Notes: a model not told the origin generated them from the letters alone. A stretch of 64,000 nt of DNA from Blautia sp. An81 (GCF_002161285.1 NZ_NFHH01000010.1:80814-144813); one strand, 5' to 3'; shown: positions 34,441 through 44,005, counted from the stretch's first letter. Numbers and translations are program-made.

Positions 34441-35177
34441 TACATAACCCTCCATAGGATATAAGCGATAAATCCTGCAATACACAAAATGTCCAGAATG
34501 TAATCCGCTGTTTTCTTTTTCATTTCATAAATCGAAGTTTTTTTCGTTCTTGAAGAAAATGCCCTGGATTCCAGTGCCAGCACTCTCTCCTCGGTCTGCT
34601 GTATAGAAGAAAGCACCAAAGGTCCCAGCATAGGCACGAAAGCTTTTGCTCTGATCAGCATATTTCCTTCCGTTTCTATGCCCCTGGACTTCTGGGCATC
34701 TGTAATCGTCTTTGAAAGGGCAGACATCTGAGGAATCAGCTGGATTGTGGAAGAGATCAAAAAAGTCACTTTTTTAGGTACACCAGATCTTTCCAAGGCA
34801 TAAGTAATATCCTTGATATTCGTTACCTGAAAAAAGCAGATGACCAGAGAACTGATCGCCACAATTTTAGATGTCATGCTCAGGCTGTCATTAAGCCCTG
34901 TCTGAGAAAAATGCAGGAACCCCCAAATTGGCTGGGCATCTTCATTGCTTATAATGAATACCTGAATAGCAAAAATAAAAAGAATAATGATAAAAATGGA
35001 TTTAAAAAATGTTCCAAGAAACTGCTTTCCGGTGCCGGCGCATAAACTGATCAGGACCACAAGAGGGAACATCAGATACTGCATTACATAACCCGGTGTA
35101 AAAATGCTGAAAATCACCAGCAGAAGCATTACTGCAAATTTAGTGGAAGGATATAATTTACCGATGCTGCTGTTCAT
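34440..35177 (-). CDS. ECF transporter transmembrane subunit EcfT
   Basis: A 245-residue membrane protein with about five helices, beginning with FAVMLLLVIFSIFTPGYVM. Two EcfT coupling motifs of the Ala-Arg-Gly type are visible as AQKSRGIE near residue 162 and ALESRAF near 200; these bind the two ATPases. It lies between the S component and ATPase genes. Confidence 0.88.
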   Translation of the reverse strand: MNSSIGKLYPSTKFAVMLLLVIFSIFTPGYVMQYLMFPLVVLISLCAGTGKQFLGTFFKSIFIIILFIFAIQVFIISNEDAQPIWGFLHFSQTGLNDSLSMTSKIVAISSLVICFFQVTNIKDITYALERSGVPKKVTFLISSTIQLIPQMSALSKTITDAQKSRGIETEGNMLIRAKAFVPMLGPLVLSSIQQTEERVLALESRAFSSRTKKTSIYEMKKKTADYILDILCIAGFIAYILWRVM

Positions 35178-35780
35178 TTATTTTACCCCCTTCTTTTTAA
35201 TATAAGGCATACCGTAGTTCAGCTTTACAAGGAACCTGTCCGGAATCCTTCTGACAATGATATAGCTGACTGCAAAGTTTATGATCGTGTTAAAGGTTCC
35301 GGAAATCAGATTTGTGGAGATAACCGCAGTCCAAAGAGCCTGTCCGGTGGCCAGAAAGGCCGCTGTAACCAGATCGGTACCTGCCCCCGTCACTCCTCCG
35401 AAGAGAAAAGTAGATACCACTCCGGAAGCCATGGCCGTAGCTACGTTGATAATGGCACATCCCACTACAATGCCGATAATATTCGTGAACCATTTCCATT
35501 TAGACATGAATCCGCAGAAAAGGCCCAATACCATGGAAACAAAAGCAAATCCAAAGGAAACCGGGTTCAGCATTCCATTTACTACATTTCCCAGAAGGCC
35601 TGTTACCAGCCCTACCCAGGGACCTGCGATCATAGAAACCAGCATAGTCCCTATCTGGTCTACAAAGATCGGCAGTTTCAAAATCGTTGACAGCTGATAC
35701 CCGACTACGCTGAGAGAAACTCCCACAGGAATCAGCAAAAGCGCCAACAGTGAAAAATCATATTTTATTCCTCTTTTCAT
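35178..35780 (-). CDS. ECF transporter S component, substrate probably a nucleoside or base
   Basis: A 200-residue protein with six hydrophobic helices. The loop IFVDQIGTMLVSMIAGPWVG near residue 36 and the GNVVNGMLNP segment near 64 are typical of S components that bind small solutes. It is followed directly by EcfT. Its substrate is inferred from the operon, which has ribokinase before it and a nucleoside hydrolase at the end, so ribonucleosides are the most economical guess. Ribose itself or a vitamin cannot be excluded. Confidence 0.8.
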   Translation of the reverse strand: MKRGIKYDFSLLALLLIPVGVSLSVVGYQLSTILKLPIFVDQIGTMLVSMIAGPWVGLVTGLLGNVVNGMLNPVSFGFAFVSMVLGLFCGFMSKWKWFTNIIGIVVGCAIINVATAMASGVVSTFLFGGVTGAGTDLVTAAFLATGQALWTAVISTNLISGTFNTIINFAVSYIIVRRIPDRFLVKLNYGMPYIKKKGVK

Positions 35781-35796
35781 AATTTTTTTCCTCTCT

Positions 35797-36684
35797 TTAT
35801 TTGTCCAGAATTTCTTTCAGAAAAGGAATAGCATCAGCAGCCCCTTTTCTGGATACAGTCACTGCAGCCGCCTTAGAAGCTGTATCTAGGGCCTCTTTTG
35901 GAGATCTTCCCCTGATGATCTCTGCAAAATAATATCCGGTAAAAGTGTCACCCGCCCCAGTAGTATCTACCGTCTCTGTTTTATAGCAGGGCACTTTGCA
36001 GTAGGTTTCCCCCGTCGTGCACATGGCCCCTTCTTCCCCTAAAGTCAACACCACTTTAAGGTCAGGATATCTTTCTTTAAAATATTCCAATACTTTCTCA
36101 GGCTGATTTTCTCCTGTAATCTGACAGGCTTCTACTTCATTCAAAATCATCCAGGATAGTTTCTGCAGTCCACACTCCATAAGGGACGGTTCATAAGGAG
36201 AGGGATTCAGCACGATTCCCATGTTCTTCTTCCACGCTGCGTCAATGAGATAGGAGAGGCCATTGATCTCATTTTGAAGGATCAGATAGTCCCCCTCTTG
36301 AAAGTCTTTCAGTACCTGATCCATCTCCTCTTCCCTATGCATCTTATTCGTTCCACCGAATACCAGGATGGAATTCTGTCCTTTTTCGTCCACCTGTATA
36401 ACAGCATGGCCTCCCGGACTGTCCTCTTTCATCAAGTATCTGGTGTCTATCCCGTATCTTTCACAGGCATCTCTGAGAGACTGACCGTCTGTCCCGATTT
36501 TCCCTGCCAGATACGTCTCTGCCCCTGCCTTTGCAAAGGCCACGGCCTGATTCAGGCCCTTGCCTCCGCTGGATATATGGAGCGTTTCTGCCGCTGCAGT
36601 CTCTCCCGGTCCGGGAAAATGTTTTACCTGATAAACGTAATCCAGGTTTAATGATCCATAAACCAGCACTTTTCTTTTTGTCAT
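35797..36684 (-). CDS. rbsK: ribokinase
   Basis: About 295 residues from ATG at 36684; the frame is open much further upstream but across the promoter. It phosphorylates ribose to ribose 5-phosphate. PfkB motifs: YGSLNLDYVYQVKHFPGPGE near residue 9, SSGGKGLNQAVAFAKAGAE near 38 and the anion-hole DTTGAGDTFTGYYF near 247. It is the first gene of the operon with the ECF transporter and nucleoside hydrolase. The Shine-Dalgarno GGAGAG lies rather far (~14 bases) from the ATG. Confidence 0.88.
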   Translation of the reverse strand: MTKRKVLVYGSLNLDYVYQVKHFPGPGETAAAETLHISSGGKGLNQAVAFAKAGAETYLAGKIGTDGQSLRDACERYGIDTRYLMKEDSPGGHAVIQVDEKGQNSILVFGGTNKMHREEEMDQVLKDFQEGDYLILQNEINGLSYLIDAAWKKNMGIVLNPSPYEPSLMECGLQKLSWMILNEVEACQITGENQPEKVLEYFKERYPDLKVVLTLGEEGAMCTTGETYCKVPCYKTETVDTTGAGDTFTGYYFAEIIRGRSPKEALDTASKAAAVTVSRKGAADAIPFLKEILDK

Positions 36685-36735
36685 ATTGTATGTATTTCTC
36701 TCCTTCCTCTTTATTTTTTTATTAGTTTTGACTGT

Positions 36736-36763
36736 ATTATACAAAGAATCCTCTGCTTTCCAA
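36736..36763 (-). promoter_or_regulatory. promoter of the ribokinase-ECF-nucleoside hydrolase operon
   Basis: On the minus strand a perfect TATAAT (36736-36741) is preceded, 16 bases away, by TTGGAA (36758-36763). It lies ~50 bases upstream of the rbsK start. Confidence 0.55.
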
Positions 36764-36803
36764 AGGTCACCTGTCCTTTTCTCTTTTTTTGCATATTTCG
36801 CAC

Positions 36804-36843
36804 AAAAAACAGGGCTAAAGCCCTTGGCTTCGCCCTGTTTTTT
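36804..36843. terminator. bidirectional terminator between the Crp-type remnant and rbsK promoter
   Basis: AAAAACAGGGC pairs with GCCCTGTTTTT across a GC-rich loop, with T runs on both strands. It directly follows the end of the broken Crp-type gene. Confidence 0.8.
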
Positions 36844-36848
36844 CAACA

Positions 36849-37315
36849 TTATAGATAAAGACTGTCCAGCATCTGGTAATACTGGATATCGGATACTATG
36901 ATCTTTTTCTTACTGGAGCCGATTTCTCCACTCTCTTTGAGTTTCTGCAGATTTCGTCCTACTGTTCTTACGCTTACACTTCTGCCTCTATACGCAGCAG
37001 CTTCACTTTTGTAGTGCTTACAATCGTGGCAATATATCTGTCTTTCCTGGCCAGAATTTCCAGCAGTCCTATGCTCCCGTTCTGTTTGTCCAGTTGGAAA
37101 TAGCTGTATTCATTGCCGTCCGCATACTCCCTGATCCCTGTTACTGTACCCTCCAGGATAAAATATATCCAATGGGGAAATTCTCCTCTGGAAACAATCA
37201 TACATCTGGCATCCAATTCCAGGCATTCTCCTTTTTTTCTCAGTTCTTCCGGAAGAACTGAATAATTAAACACTGTCTCCTGCCGGTACTTCTCCCATAA
37301 TTTCTGCAAAGACAT
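36849..37315 (-). pseudogene. Crp/Fnr-type regulator with internal deletion and frameshift
   Basis: The first ~110 residues are the start of a cyclic-nucleotide-binding-type domain (MIVSRGEFPHWIYFILEGTV, then GSIGLLEILARKDRYIATIV), ending in a stop after LRIEAEV. In another frame immediately downstream, the end of a Crp helix-turn-helix continues: GRSVSVRTVGRNLQKLKESG, then EIG and SDIQYYQMLDSLYL with TAA at 36849. The long connecting helix and first HTH helices (~70 residues) are missing. A deletion with frame loss explains this. It lies just downstream of the P-type ATPase gene and may once have controlled a neighbour. Confidence 0.75.
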
Positions 37316-37342
37316 TACGCCACCTCTTTACAATCTCCATTA

Positions 37343-39799
37343 CTATTCTCTCTGCAATACATCTTTTACAGACTTGAGTTTCTTCTTATACTGCTCCCTG
37401 TCTCCGTACAGTCTCTGGATAAACTCATTAAACTTTGTCAGATACCGGAGAATAGGCTCTGTGGCAATAGAGAATACCACAAAAAGCATTACACATTTGG
37501 TAGACATAGAAGAAATGCCAAAAAGTCCCGGGAACAGAATACAGCTTGCCAGAAATCCGACAATGCATCCGATGCAGATTGCCAGACGCAGGGAATTCAG
37601 AGGCTTGCATATCTTAAACAGGATCATAAAGCCTACGATTGCCAAAAGCATAGTAGCCGCTGTAGACAGGTCTTCGCCTCCCACACCGAACGTCCGGCTA
37701 AAAATAGCAAGGGCCGCTACTACCAACACATCGGTCAGTCCTGCAGGCAGAGCCTTTAGCAGCACATTTTGTAAAAACCGCCCCTTGATCACATTCTTGT
37801 TTGGCTGGAGAGACAGGAAAAATCCCGGTATGCCAATAGTAAACATACTGATCAGGGAAATCTGGGAAGGTCCCAGAGGATAAGTAAACACGAATATGAT
37901 AGAAACCAGCGACAGCAGGAAAGAGAAAATATTCTTTACCAGGAACAGGCTGGCCGACTGCTGTATGTTGTTTACCACTCTTCTTCCTTCGGCCACCACT
38001 TCGGGCATCTTGGAAAAATCTGATTCCAGAAGAACTACCTGGGCAGCCTGCATAGCAGCTTCACTTCCTGATGCCATGGCTACGCTGCAGTCCGCATCTT
38101 TTAAAGCCAGAACGTCGTTTACGCCGTCCCCGGTCATAGCCACAGTCTTCCCCTTTCTCTGAAGGGCACGGACCAGCTGTCTCTTCTGCTCAGGAAGCAC
38201 TCTTCCAAATACTGTATAATTCAGAGCAGCCTCTTCCAGCTCTTCTTTTGTCTTCAGAGTCCGGGCATCCACATATCGTTCTGCTCCAGCTATGCCCGCC
38301 TGTCTGGCAGTTTCCGATACCGTCAGCGGGTTGTCTCCGGAAATTACCTTGACCTCCACTCCCTGGCGGTTGAAATATGCAAAAGTCTCCGGCGCCTCCT
38401 CCCGGATCCGGTTCATCAGAAGGATCAGAGCCCAGGGCTCCACTTCCCCCTGCAGCTTCTTTCCATTCAGCTCTTCTTCATATTTTCCAAAAATCAGAGC
38501 TCTGTATCCTTTTGAAGAATATTCTTCAATCTTTTCCCTGTAATTCTCATAGGAATTTCCCAGAACAAATTCCGGAGCACCTAATACAAAATTACCAGAT
38601 TCAAATACAACGCCGCTGTATTTATTGGCAGAAGAAAAGGATACGATCTTCAGAGGTTTTTCCCCTCTGTATTCCGTAAAATACTGTTTCAGCGCTGCCA
38701 TGGTGCTGTTGTCCTCTCCCATGGTCTGAACAAAGTCTGAGAGAAGCCCCTTCACATTGTCCATATCCTGCTCTTCATCCAGAAGCACAATATTCTGGAC
38801 GCTCATAGCATTCTCTGTGATGGTTCCGGTCTTGTCCACACAGAGAACATTCACTCGGGCAAGAGTCTCAATACTTTTCATATCATGAAGCAGCACCTTA
38901 TTCATAGCCAGACGGATACTGCTTACAGCCAGTGCCACTGTTGTCAGCAGGTACAGACCTTCCGGTATCATACCGATCACTGCAGCTACCATGGAAATAA
39001 TACTTCCCTGAAATCCTTCATGGCTGATAAAGAATCCCTGGATAAAAAGAATGATTCCAATAGGGATCAGGGCAATACCCACCCCTTTCACCAGTTTGTC
39101 CAGGGAACGGATCATTTCTGACTGTTCCTCGTCTTTCATGGCCTTTGCCTTTAAAGTCAGTTTGGAAATATAGGATTCATCTCCCACTTTCTCCAGCCGG
39201 GCATAGCATTTACCGGAAACAATAAAGCTTCCTGACATCAGGGAATCTCCCTCTTTTTTTAGAATTTCCTCAGATTCTCCCGTAAGAAGAGATTCATTTA
39301 CCCGAACTTCTCCAGAACATACTACAGCATCTGCACATATCTGATTTCCGGTCTTAAAGATTACAATGTCATCCCGTACCAGAAGAGCAGAATCTATGGA
39401 ACGGATCTTTCCCTCCCGGACCACATCGGTCTTAGGCGCATTCAGCATGTTCATCTTTTCCAAGACATTCTTCGCCCGAATCTCCTGAAAAATACCGATC
39501 ACTGTGTTCAGAATAACTACTGGCAAAAAGGTCAGATCCCGGAAAGAACCTGATAGACAGACCAGCACTCCCAAAACTGCAAATATCAGGTTGAAATAGG
39601 TAAATACATTCTTCTTTACAATATCTTTTGTACTTAAACTGACACTGCCGACCTCTTCGTTGCTCCAGCCTGCTGCCGCCCGTTCTTCTGCCTGCTCTCT
39701 TGTGAGTCCGTATAAATAATCCGCCTTTACAGGCTCTATGGGAAATTTAATCTTCTTCTCATCAGGCGGATTCTTCTCCGGCTTCTGTCGTCTTATCAT
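37343..39799 (-). CDS. P-type cation-transporting ATPase, CtpE-like
   Basis: An 818-residue membrane pump. Actuator motif LLTGESEEI near residue 172, membrane motif GMIPEGLYLL near 278, phosphorylation site CVDKTGTITEN near 320, and hinge MTGDGVNDVLALKDADC near 560 followed by SVAMASGSEAAMQAA. About ten helices fit the topology. PEGL instead of PEAL/PEGM and the overall layout resemble mycobacterial CtpE, a calcium uptake pump; the ion is inferred, not shown. There is no heavy-metal CPC motif and no N-terminal metal-binding domain. Confidence 0.85.
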   Translation of the reverse strand: MIRRQKPEKNPPDEKKIKFPIEPVKADYLYGLTREQAEERAAAGWSNEEVGSVSLSTKDIVKKNVFTYFNLIFAVLGVLVCLSGSFRDLTFLPVVILNTVIGIFQEIRAKNVLEKMNMLNAPKTDVVREGKIRSIDSALLVRDDIVIFKTGNQICADAVVCSGEVRVNESLLTGESEEILKKEGDSLMSGSFIVSGKCYARLEKVGDESYISKLTLKAKAMKDEEQSEMIRSLDKLVKGVGIALIPIGIILFIQGFFISHEGFQGSIISMVAAVIGMIPEGLYLLTTVALAVSSIRLAMNKVLLHDMKSIETLARVNVLCVDKTGTITENAMSVQNIVLLDEEQDMDNVKGLLSDFVQTMGEDNSTMAALKQYFTEYRGEKPLKIVSFSSANKYSGVVFESGNFVLGAPEFVLGNSYENYREKIEEYSSKGYRALIFGKYEEELNGKKLQGEVEPWALILLMNRIREEAPETFAYFNRQGVEVKVISGDNPLTVSETARQAGIAGAERYVDARTLKTKEELEEAALNYTVFGRVLPEQKRQLVRALQRKGKTVAMTGDGVNDVLALKDADCSVAMASGSEAAMQAAQVVLLESDFSKMPEVVAEGRRVVNNIQQSASLFLVKNIFSFLLSLVSIIFVFTYPLGPSQISLISMFTIGIPGFFLSLQPNKNVIKGRFLQNVLLKALPAGLTDVLVVAALAIFSRTFGVGGEDLSTAATMLLAIVGFMILFKICKPLNSLRLAICIGCIVGFLASCILFPGLFGISSMSTKCVMLFVVFSIATEPILRYLTKFNEFIQRLYGDREQYKKKLKSVKDVLQRE

Positions 39800-39930
39800 G
39801 TACGCTGTATTTCACCTTTCTTTCTCTGCGCTTATGCCTTTCAAGGCAAAACATAGTTTAATGATAACACAAAAAAAGAAGGGTCTCAATTGTGTACACA
39901 ATAATTTCATTTCTTTTAATACTTTTTTTA

Positions 39931-41580
39931 TTAAAGTTTTAAAATCTTCAGCTGATCCCCTGCCATCTTCTTTCTCATCTTCCAGCTCATCTTTGGAAGG
40001 GGCCAGGGAATGAAGTCTTTATTCTTATGTTTTTCCGCCGCTTTCGGCACAGGATAAATCTCATCTGCATGGCGGCTGGGACAGTCGATCCAGATTCCCT
40101 GAAGGCATAAAGCTGTCCTTTTTAAGACCATTCCTACAGCATCCAGGCCAAAAGTTAGAAAGTAGTGGTTTTTTACAGACAGCAGCGGAAAAGGCACTTT
40201 CATAGCTGCTGTAGCTGCCAGCATACAGGCAGAAGGGCTGCAGCAGCCGGGACTTCTGTAAGAAGCCACATCTTTCAGCACTTCCCCGCAATTTCCTACG
40301 GTAAGGATGGGCATATCCAGCTCTCGCACTTTCTCTTCCGTATAAGGCTTTCCCTCTCGGTCAAACCACCACTTCTGTTCTCCTATGGGAACGCCAGAAC
40401 CAATGAGCACAGCAATGGCCCTTTCCCTGTTCTTCTTTGTGGAGTAAACAATGTATTCAAATCCTGAGCGTACCGCAGCCAGGCATCCGCCCCGGCAGGC
40501 TCCTTCCAGTTTCCTGGCTATCTCAGGGGTTACTTTATATGGGTCCTGAATCTTTGGTGCCTGAGGCAGGTCATGACCTGCCAGAACAAGGACATTAGGA
40601 AAATGCTTATGGAATGTATCTCCCAACAGGCTGGCATCCGCAGGCCGGAAATGAAAGACTGGCACCTCTCCATCCACTTGAGCTTCACCATGAGAAAACC
40701 CTCTTTTTTCTACCTCCTGGAAAAGGGGAATCTCATCTGGGTCAAAGCCCATAATCCTGCATCCTACCCTATCCGTGGCCACAGGGTCCTTTCCTGCAAT
40801 GAGCAGACGGCAGTCCACTGGATCCACCGGGGCCGGAGTATTTCCCTCACCCCCTACCAAACCATCGATCAGTGTCAAATCCGGTTTCAAAATATACAGC
40901 ATATCTGCAAGCTTCTCGTCAATCCGATAGCTATGGTTCCGCTCTCTGAGTGCATAGGGTATCACCCCCATAGCATTCTTAAACCCAAGAGTCACTCTTG
41001 TATAGAGATTGGTTTTCAGCTTTGGCACAGAGATATAAAAATCCTTTCCTTCTACCACTCCCACAAAAGGAAAAGGAATCATGATCTCCTTCATAACCTT
41101 TGCCTTAGGAAGAAGATATCTGCGCACCGGACAAGTCTCCAAAGTGACCAGACCTGTCTTTCTGAAACGGGCAATCCTGTCCATGCCGCTTATCCGAAAA
41201 CTGGTGGCTGTAGGCATAGGCTTTCCGGAAGATTCTGCAATTAGGATGTTCTTATGGTATTTCTGTACCCATTCCACTACCGCATCCATCACTCTCGGAT
41301 CTGTAGACTCCGGATAATCATCCTCATACATTCCGCTCTTATGATATACAGACACCAGGTTCGGCTTGATGACCACCCGTCTGCTCTTTTCCATCTTTTG
41401 ACGAAAACCTGTTTTTTCTTCCAGGACATCCAGGGTTTCAAACACCATATTCCGGATTGCCTGTATGTCCGGACGCTGAAAATAGCTTTTCTTTCCATAG
41501 TCTTTTGGCAGAGATACATAATCTTCTCTAAGAGAAATTCCCTCATCCATCCTGCGAACCACTACCGTAAGATCACTCAT
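39931..41580 (-). CDS. DUF362 domain-containing protein
   Basis: A 549-residue protein. The N-terminal part matches the DUF362 fold: VVIKPNLVSVYHKSG near residue 69, VMDAVVEWVQKYHKNILIAE near 96, FYISVPKLKTNLYTRVTLGF then KNAMGV near 190-210, and LIDGLVGGEGNTPAP near 248 with DPVATDRVGCRIMG near 277. The C-terminal ~200 residues are cysteine-containing (CRGGCLAA, CCSPSACMLAA) but lack a clear 4Fe-4S ferredoxin motif. It follows the Hpt gene by 45 bases and looks co-transcribed with the cyclic-di-GMP genes. The function is unknown. Confidence 0.8.
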   Translation of the reverse strand: MSDLTVVVRRMDEGISLREDYVSLPKDYGKKSYFQRPDIQAIRNMVFETLDVLEEKTGFRQKMEKSRRVVIKPNLVSVYHKSGMYEDDYPESTDPRVMDAVVEWVQKYHKNILIAESSGKPMPTATSFRISGMDRIARFRKTGLVTLETCPVRRYLLPKAKVMKEIMIPFPFVGVVEGKDFYISVPKLKTNLYTRVTLGFKNAMGVIPYALRERNHSYRIDEKLADMLYILKPDLTLIDGLVGGEGNTPAPVDPVDCRLLIAGKDPVATDRVGCRIMGFDPDEIPLFQEVEKRGFSHGEAQVDGEVPVFHFRPADASLLGDTFHKHFPNVLVLAGHDLPQAPKIQDPYKVTPEIARKLEGACRGGCLAAVRSGFEYIVYSTKKNRERAIAVLIGSGVPIGEQKWWFDREGKPYTEEKVRELDMPILTVGNCGEVLKDVASYRSPGCCSPSACMLAATAAMKVPFPLLSVKNHYFLTFGLDAVGMVLKRTALCLQGIWIDCPSRHADEIYPVPKAAEKHKNKDFIPWPLPKMSWKMRKKMAGDQLKILKL

Positions 41581-41625
41581 CTCCCACTGTTCTCCTTTTC
41601 TTTCTTATATTCCGCTGTCCGCAGC

Positions 41626-41994
41626 TCAGGGCAGTGTCTCTTCTATCGCTTCCTTTACTCTGCCATAAACAGCTGATACTTTCTCCATCATGTCTGCTCC
41701 TTCCTGAATATTTCCTTCCCGGAAAAATTCCGTCTGCACAGACACAAGTTTATACAGTTCGTCCATGGAAAGATTTCCACAGACCCCCTTCAAAGTATGG
41801 GCACAGCGAAAGGCTTCTTCCACATCTTGCTTTTTTACAGCCTCTGCCAGACCGGCAAAATTTGTATCCTGGAGAAATTTCCCCAGGAATTTCAGGAAAA
41901 GTCCTTCATTTCCCATAAACCGGCTGATGCCGGTATCTACATTGATCCCAGCGTCCATAAGACGCTGTCTCATATTATTTTCCATTTTATTCAC
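41626..41994 (-). CDS. histidine phosphotransfer (Hpt) domain protein
   Basis: A four-helix Hpt protein of up to 122 residues. The phospho-accepting His is in AFRCAHTLKGVCGNL near residue 67. A GTG start at 41994 overlaps the stop of the HD-GYP gene (GTGA); ATG at 41985 is the alternative. It could relay phosphate between the hybrid kinase at 48512-51031 and the receiver of the HD-GYP protein (inference from adjacency and domain logic). Confidence 0.9.
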   Translation of the reverse strand: MNKMENNMRQRLMDAGINVDTGISRFMGNEGLFLKFLGKFLQDTNFAGLAEAVKKQDVEEAFRCAHTLKGVCGNLSMDELYKLVSVQTEFFREGNIQEGADMMEKVSAVYGRVKEAIEETLP

Positions 41995-43046
41995 ACTTTC
42001 TGCTGATTTAAAACCCTCTCCAAGGAATCCAGCACTTCCGGGTTAAAAGCGCCGCATTCACCTTTAAATATCATTTCCAGAGCCTCCGCAGCAGGGATTG
42101 CCGGCTTATAGACTCTCTTATTTGTCAGTGCATCAAAAACATCTGCAACAGACACTACCTGAGACCAGACTGTGATCTGGCTGCCTTTCAGTCCGTCAGG
42201 ATATCCACCCCCGTCCCATCTCTCATGATGATGACGGCAGATATCGTAGGCATACTGGTACAACCGGTTGTTTTTATGCTGTGGGATCTGTTCCAGCACC
42301 TGGCATCCCATGATCGTATGGGTCTTCATGGTTTCAAATTCTTCAGAAGTCAGTCTCCCTGGTTTGTTCAAAATCAAGTCGCTAATAGCAATCTTTCCTA
42401 CATCATGAAGGATAGATGCCTGAGATATCTCCTGAATCTCTTTGTCCGAAAAATCGTATTCCTCTTTCCCTGTCTTTCTCAATTCTTCAAGAAGAAGTTC
42501 TGTCAGATGGCGGATTCTCTTTACATGCTCCCCAGACTCTCCGCTCCTGAATTCAATTGCAGTGGAAAGACTCTCGATAATAGAATAGTTCAGATTTGCA
42601 ATCTCCTGCTCCTGTCTGCGTAGTTTCTGTCCCTGAAGTTCCACCACATGGCTAAGTCTTTCCCTGGCAGAAAAGAGTTCCATAACGCTTTCTACCCTTC
42701 GCCTTACAAAATAAGGAACAATAGGTTTTTCTATAATGTCCATAGCTCCCAGTTGATATCCCCGGCTCATGCTCTCTTCCGAGGTATTGGCTGTAATAAG
42801 AAATACCGGGATCTTATCCATCAGCCCCATCTCAGCCATCTTCTCCATTACCTGAAACCCGTCCATTACAGGCATCACAATATCCAGAAGCACTGCTGCT
42901 ATGTTATTTCTCTGTCTTTCAAGAATCTGTATAGCTTCCAGCCCGTTTTCCGCTTCCAACGTCTTATTTCTGTCAGCAAATATCTGGCTTAGGATTGCTC
43001 GGTTGATCTCCATGTCGTCTACAATTAAAATGTCTTTTTTCTCCAT
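41991..43046 (-). CDS. response regulator with HD-GYP cyclic-di-GMP phosphodiesterase domain
   Basis: A 351-residue protein. The receiver (1-125) has the acidic pair in ILIVDDMEINR, phospho-acceptor Asp in VLLDIVMPVMDG near residue 55 and the Lys in DIIEKPIVPY near 108. A coiled linker leads to the HD-GYP domain: ILHDVGKIAISD near 217, MKTHTIMGCQVL, ICRHHHERWDGGGYPDGLKG near 275 with the GYP motif intact. It should hydrolyse cyclic-di-GMP when phosphorylated. The start overlaps the diguanylate cyclase stop (TAATG). Confidence 0.93.
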   Translation of the reverse strand: MEKKDILIVDDMEINRAILSQIFADRNKTLEAENGLEAIQILERQRNNIAAVLLDIVMPVMDGFQVMEKMAEMGLMDKIPVFLITANTSEESMSRGYQLGAMDIIEKPIVPYFVRRRVESVMELFSARERLSHVVELQGQKLRRQEQEIANLNYSIIESLSTAIEFRSGESGEHVKRIRHLTELLLEELRKTGKEEYDFSDKEIQEISQASILHDVGKIAISDLILNKPGRLTSEEFETMKTHTIMGCQVLEQIPQHKNNRLYQYAYDICRHHHERWDGGGYPDGLKGSQITVWSQVVSVADVFDALTNKRVYKPAIPAAEALEMIFKGECGAFNPEVLDSLERVLNQQKV

Positions 43047-44005
43047 TAGTCCTCCTGGATCAGATATCCTTTTCCGCCTCTGCGCTTTACTTTATACATG
43101 ATCTTATCTGATGTCTGATAAAGTTCCGTAAATGTTCTCTTCCTGCTGCTGAAAATCCCTCCCCAGGACAGAGAAGAAGAAATACGGGAAAAATTCTCCT
43201 GCATATTTTTGTTATAGTCCTCGATAATTTTTTTCAATTTCTCTTCAATTGCCTGGCGGTTTTTACAGGGATAGATAAAAGTAACGATCTCGTCCCCTCC
43301 CAGCCGGAAGACCACATCTGTATCTCTGAATGATCTGCGGATCTTATCTGCCACATATTTTAAGACCATATCTCCTTTCAGATGACCATATACATCATTG
43401 ACCGCTTTAAAATTGTCAATGTCCATCAAAAGGAAAATATATTCCCCTCCATTATCCAGGGCCTGGCTGATCAGAACTTCCCCGGCCTTTCGGTTATATA
43501 ACCCGGTAAGCGAATCCCTGGAAGATTCCTCCAGATGTCTGTACAGTGACTCAATAAAGGGACTTGAAGTATCTGGATACAGTTTCCGCAGGGCTTCCCC
43601 CCTCTCTGCCCAGTTCTTCATCTCCGACAGATGGATAAGACCGAGTTTATAGCTTCCGCCCTCTTTCTGGACTCCCACAGTAATTCCCCACCAAGAAAGA
43701 TTCAGCTTCTCTCCATCCATATCCATGTAGGTCTCCAATTCACAGTAGCAGATCCAATTTCCCTCTCCAATAGTCTTTTCCTGATAAGCGTTTATTCTAT
43801 AAGCAGCAGATGCAGAATCTACTGCTATATGGGACTCCAGCAGCTTTCCAAAATCCTCTCTGTTAAATGCCGGAGCCTGTCCCTGAAGCCCTATGCAGTA
43901 AACATCTTCCGTAGTCATTTCCAGTATGGACTCTCTGTCACGTTTTAAAAAATATCCCTCCAAAAAGCGGAGTAACGTCTCGTAAACAAAACTTTTCTCT
44001 GCCAA
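43046..44005 (-). CDS. diguanylate cyclase (GGDEF) with N-terminal SnoaL/NTF2-like domain
   Basis: About 319 residues from TTG at 44005, placed one base after the upstream stop with AAAAGGGG as ribosome-binding site; no suitable ATG exists. Residues 1-135 look like a ketosteroid isomerase-type sensing domain (LLRFLEGYFLKRDRESILEM, LSWWGITVGVQKEGGSYKLG). The GGDEF domain has DSLTGLYNRKAGE near 165, LLMDIDNFKAVNDVYGHLKG near 195 and the active site RLGGDEIVTF, with Ile for Phe. The inhibitory I-site RDTD sits five residues before it. It should make cyclic-di-GMP. Confidence 0.88.
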   Translation of the reverse strand: MAEKSFVYETLLRFLEGYFLKRDRESILEMTTEDVYCIGLQGQAPAFNREDFGKLLESHIAVDSASAAYRINAYQEKTIGEGNWICYCELETYMDMDGEKLNLSWWGITVGVQKEGGSYKLGLIHLSEMKNWAERGEALRKLYPDTSSPFIESLYRHLEESSRDSLTGLYNRKAGEVLISQALDNGGEYIFLLMDIDNFKAVNDVYGHLKGDMVLKYVADKIRRSFRDTDVVFRLGGDEIVTFIYPCKNRQAIEEKLKKIIEDYNKNMQENFSRISSSLSWGGIFSSRKRTFTELYQTSDKIMYKVKRRGGKGYLIQED

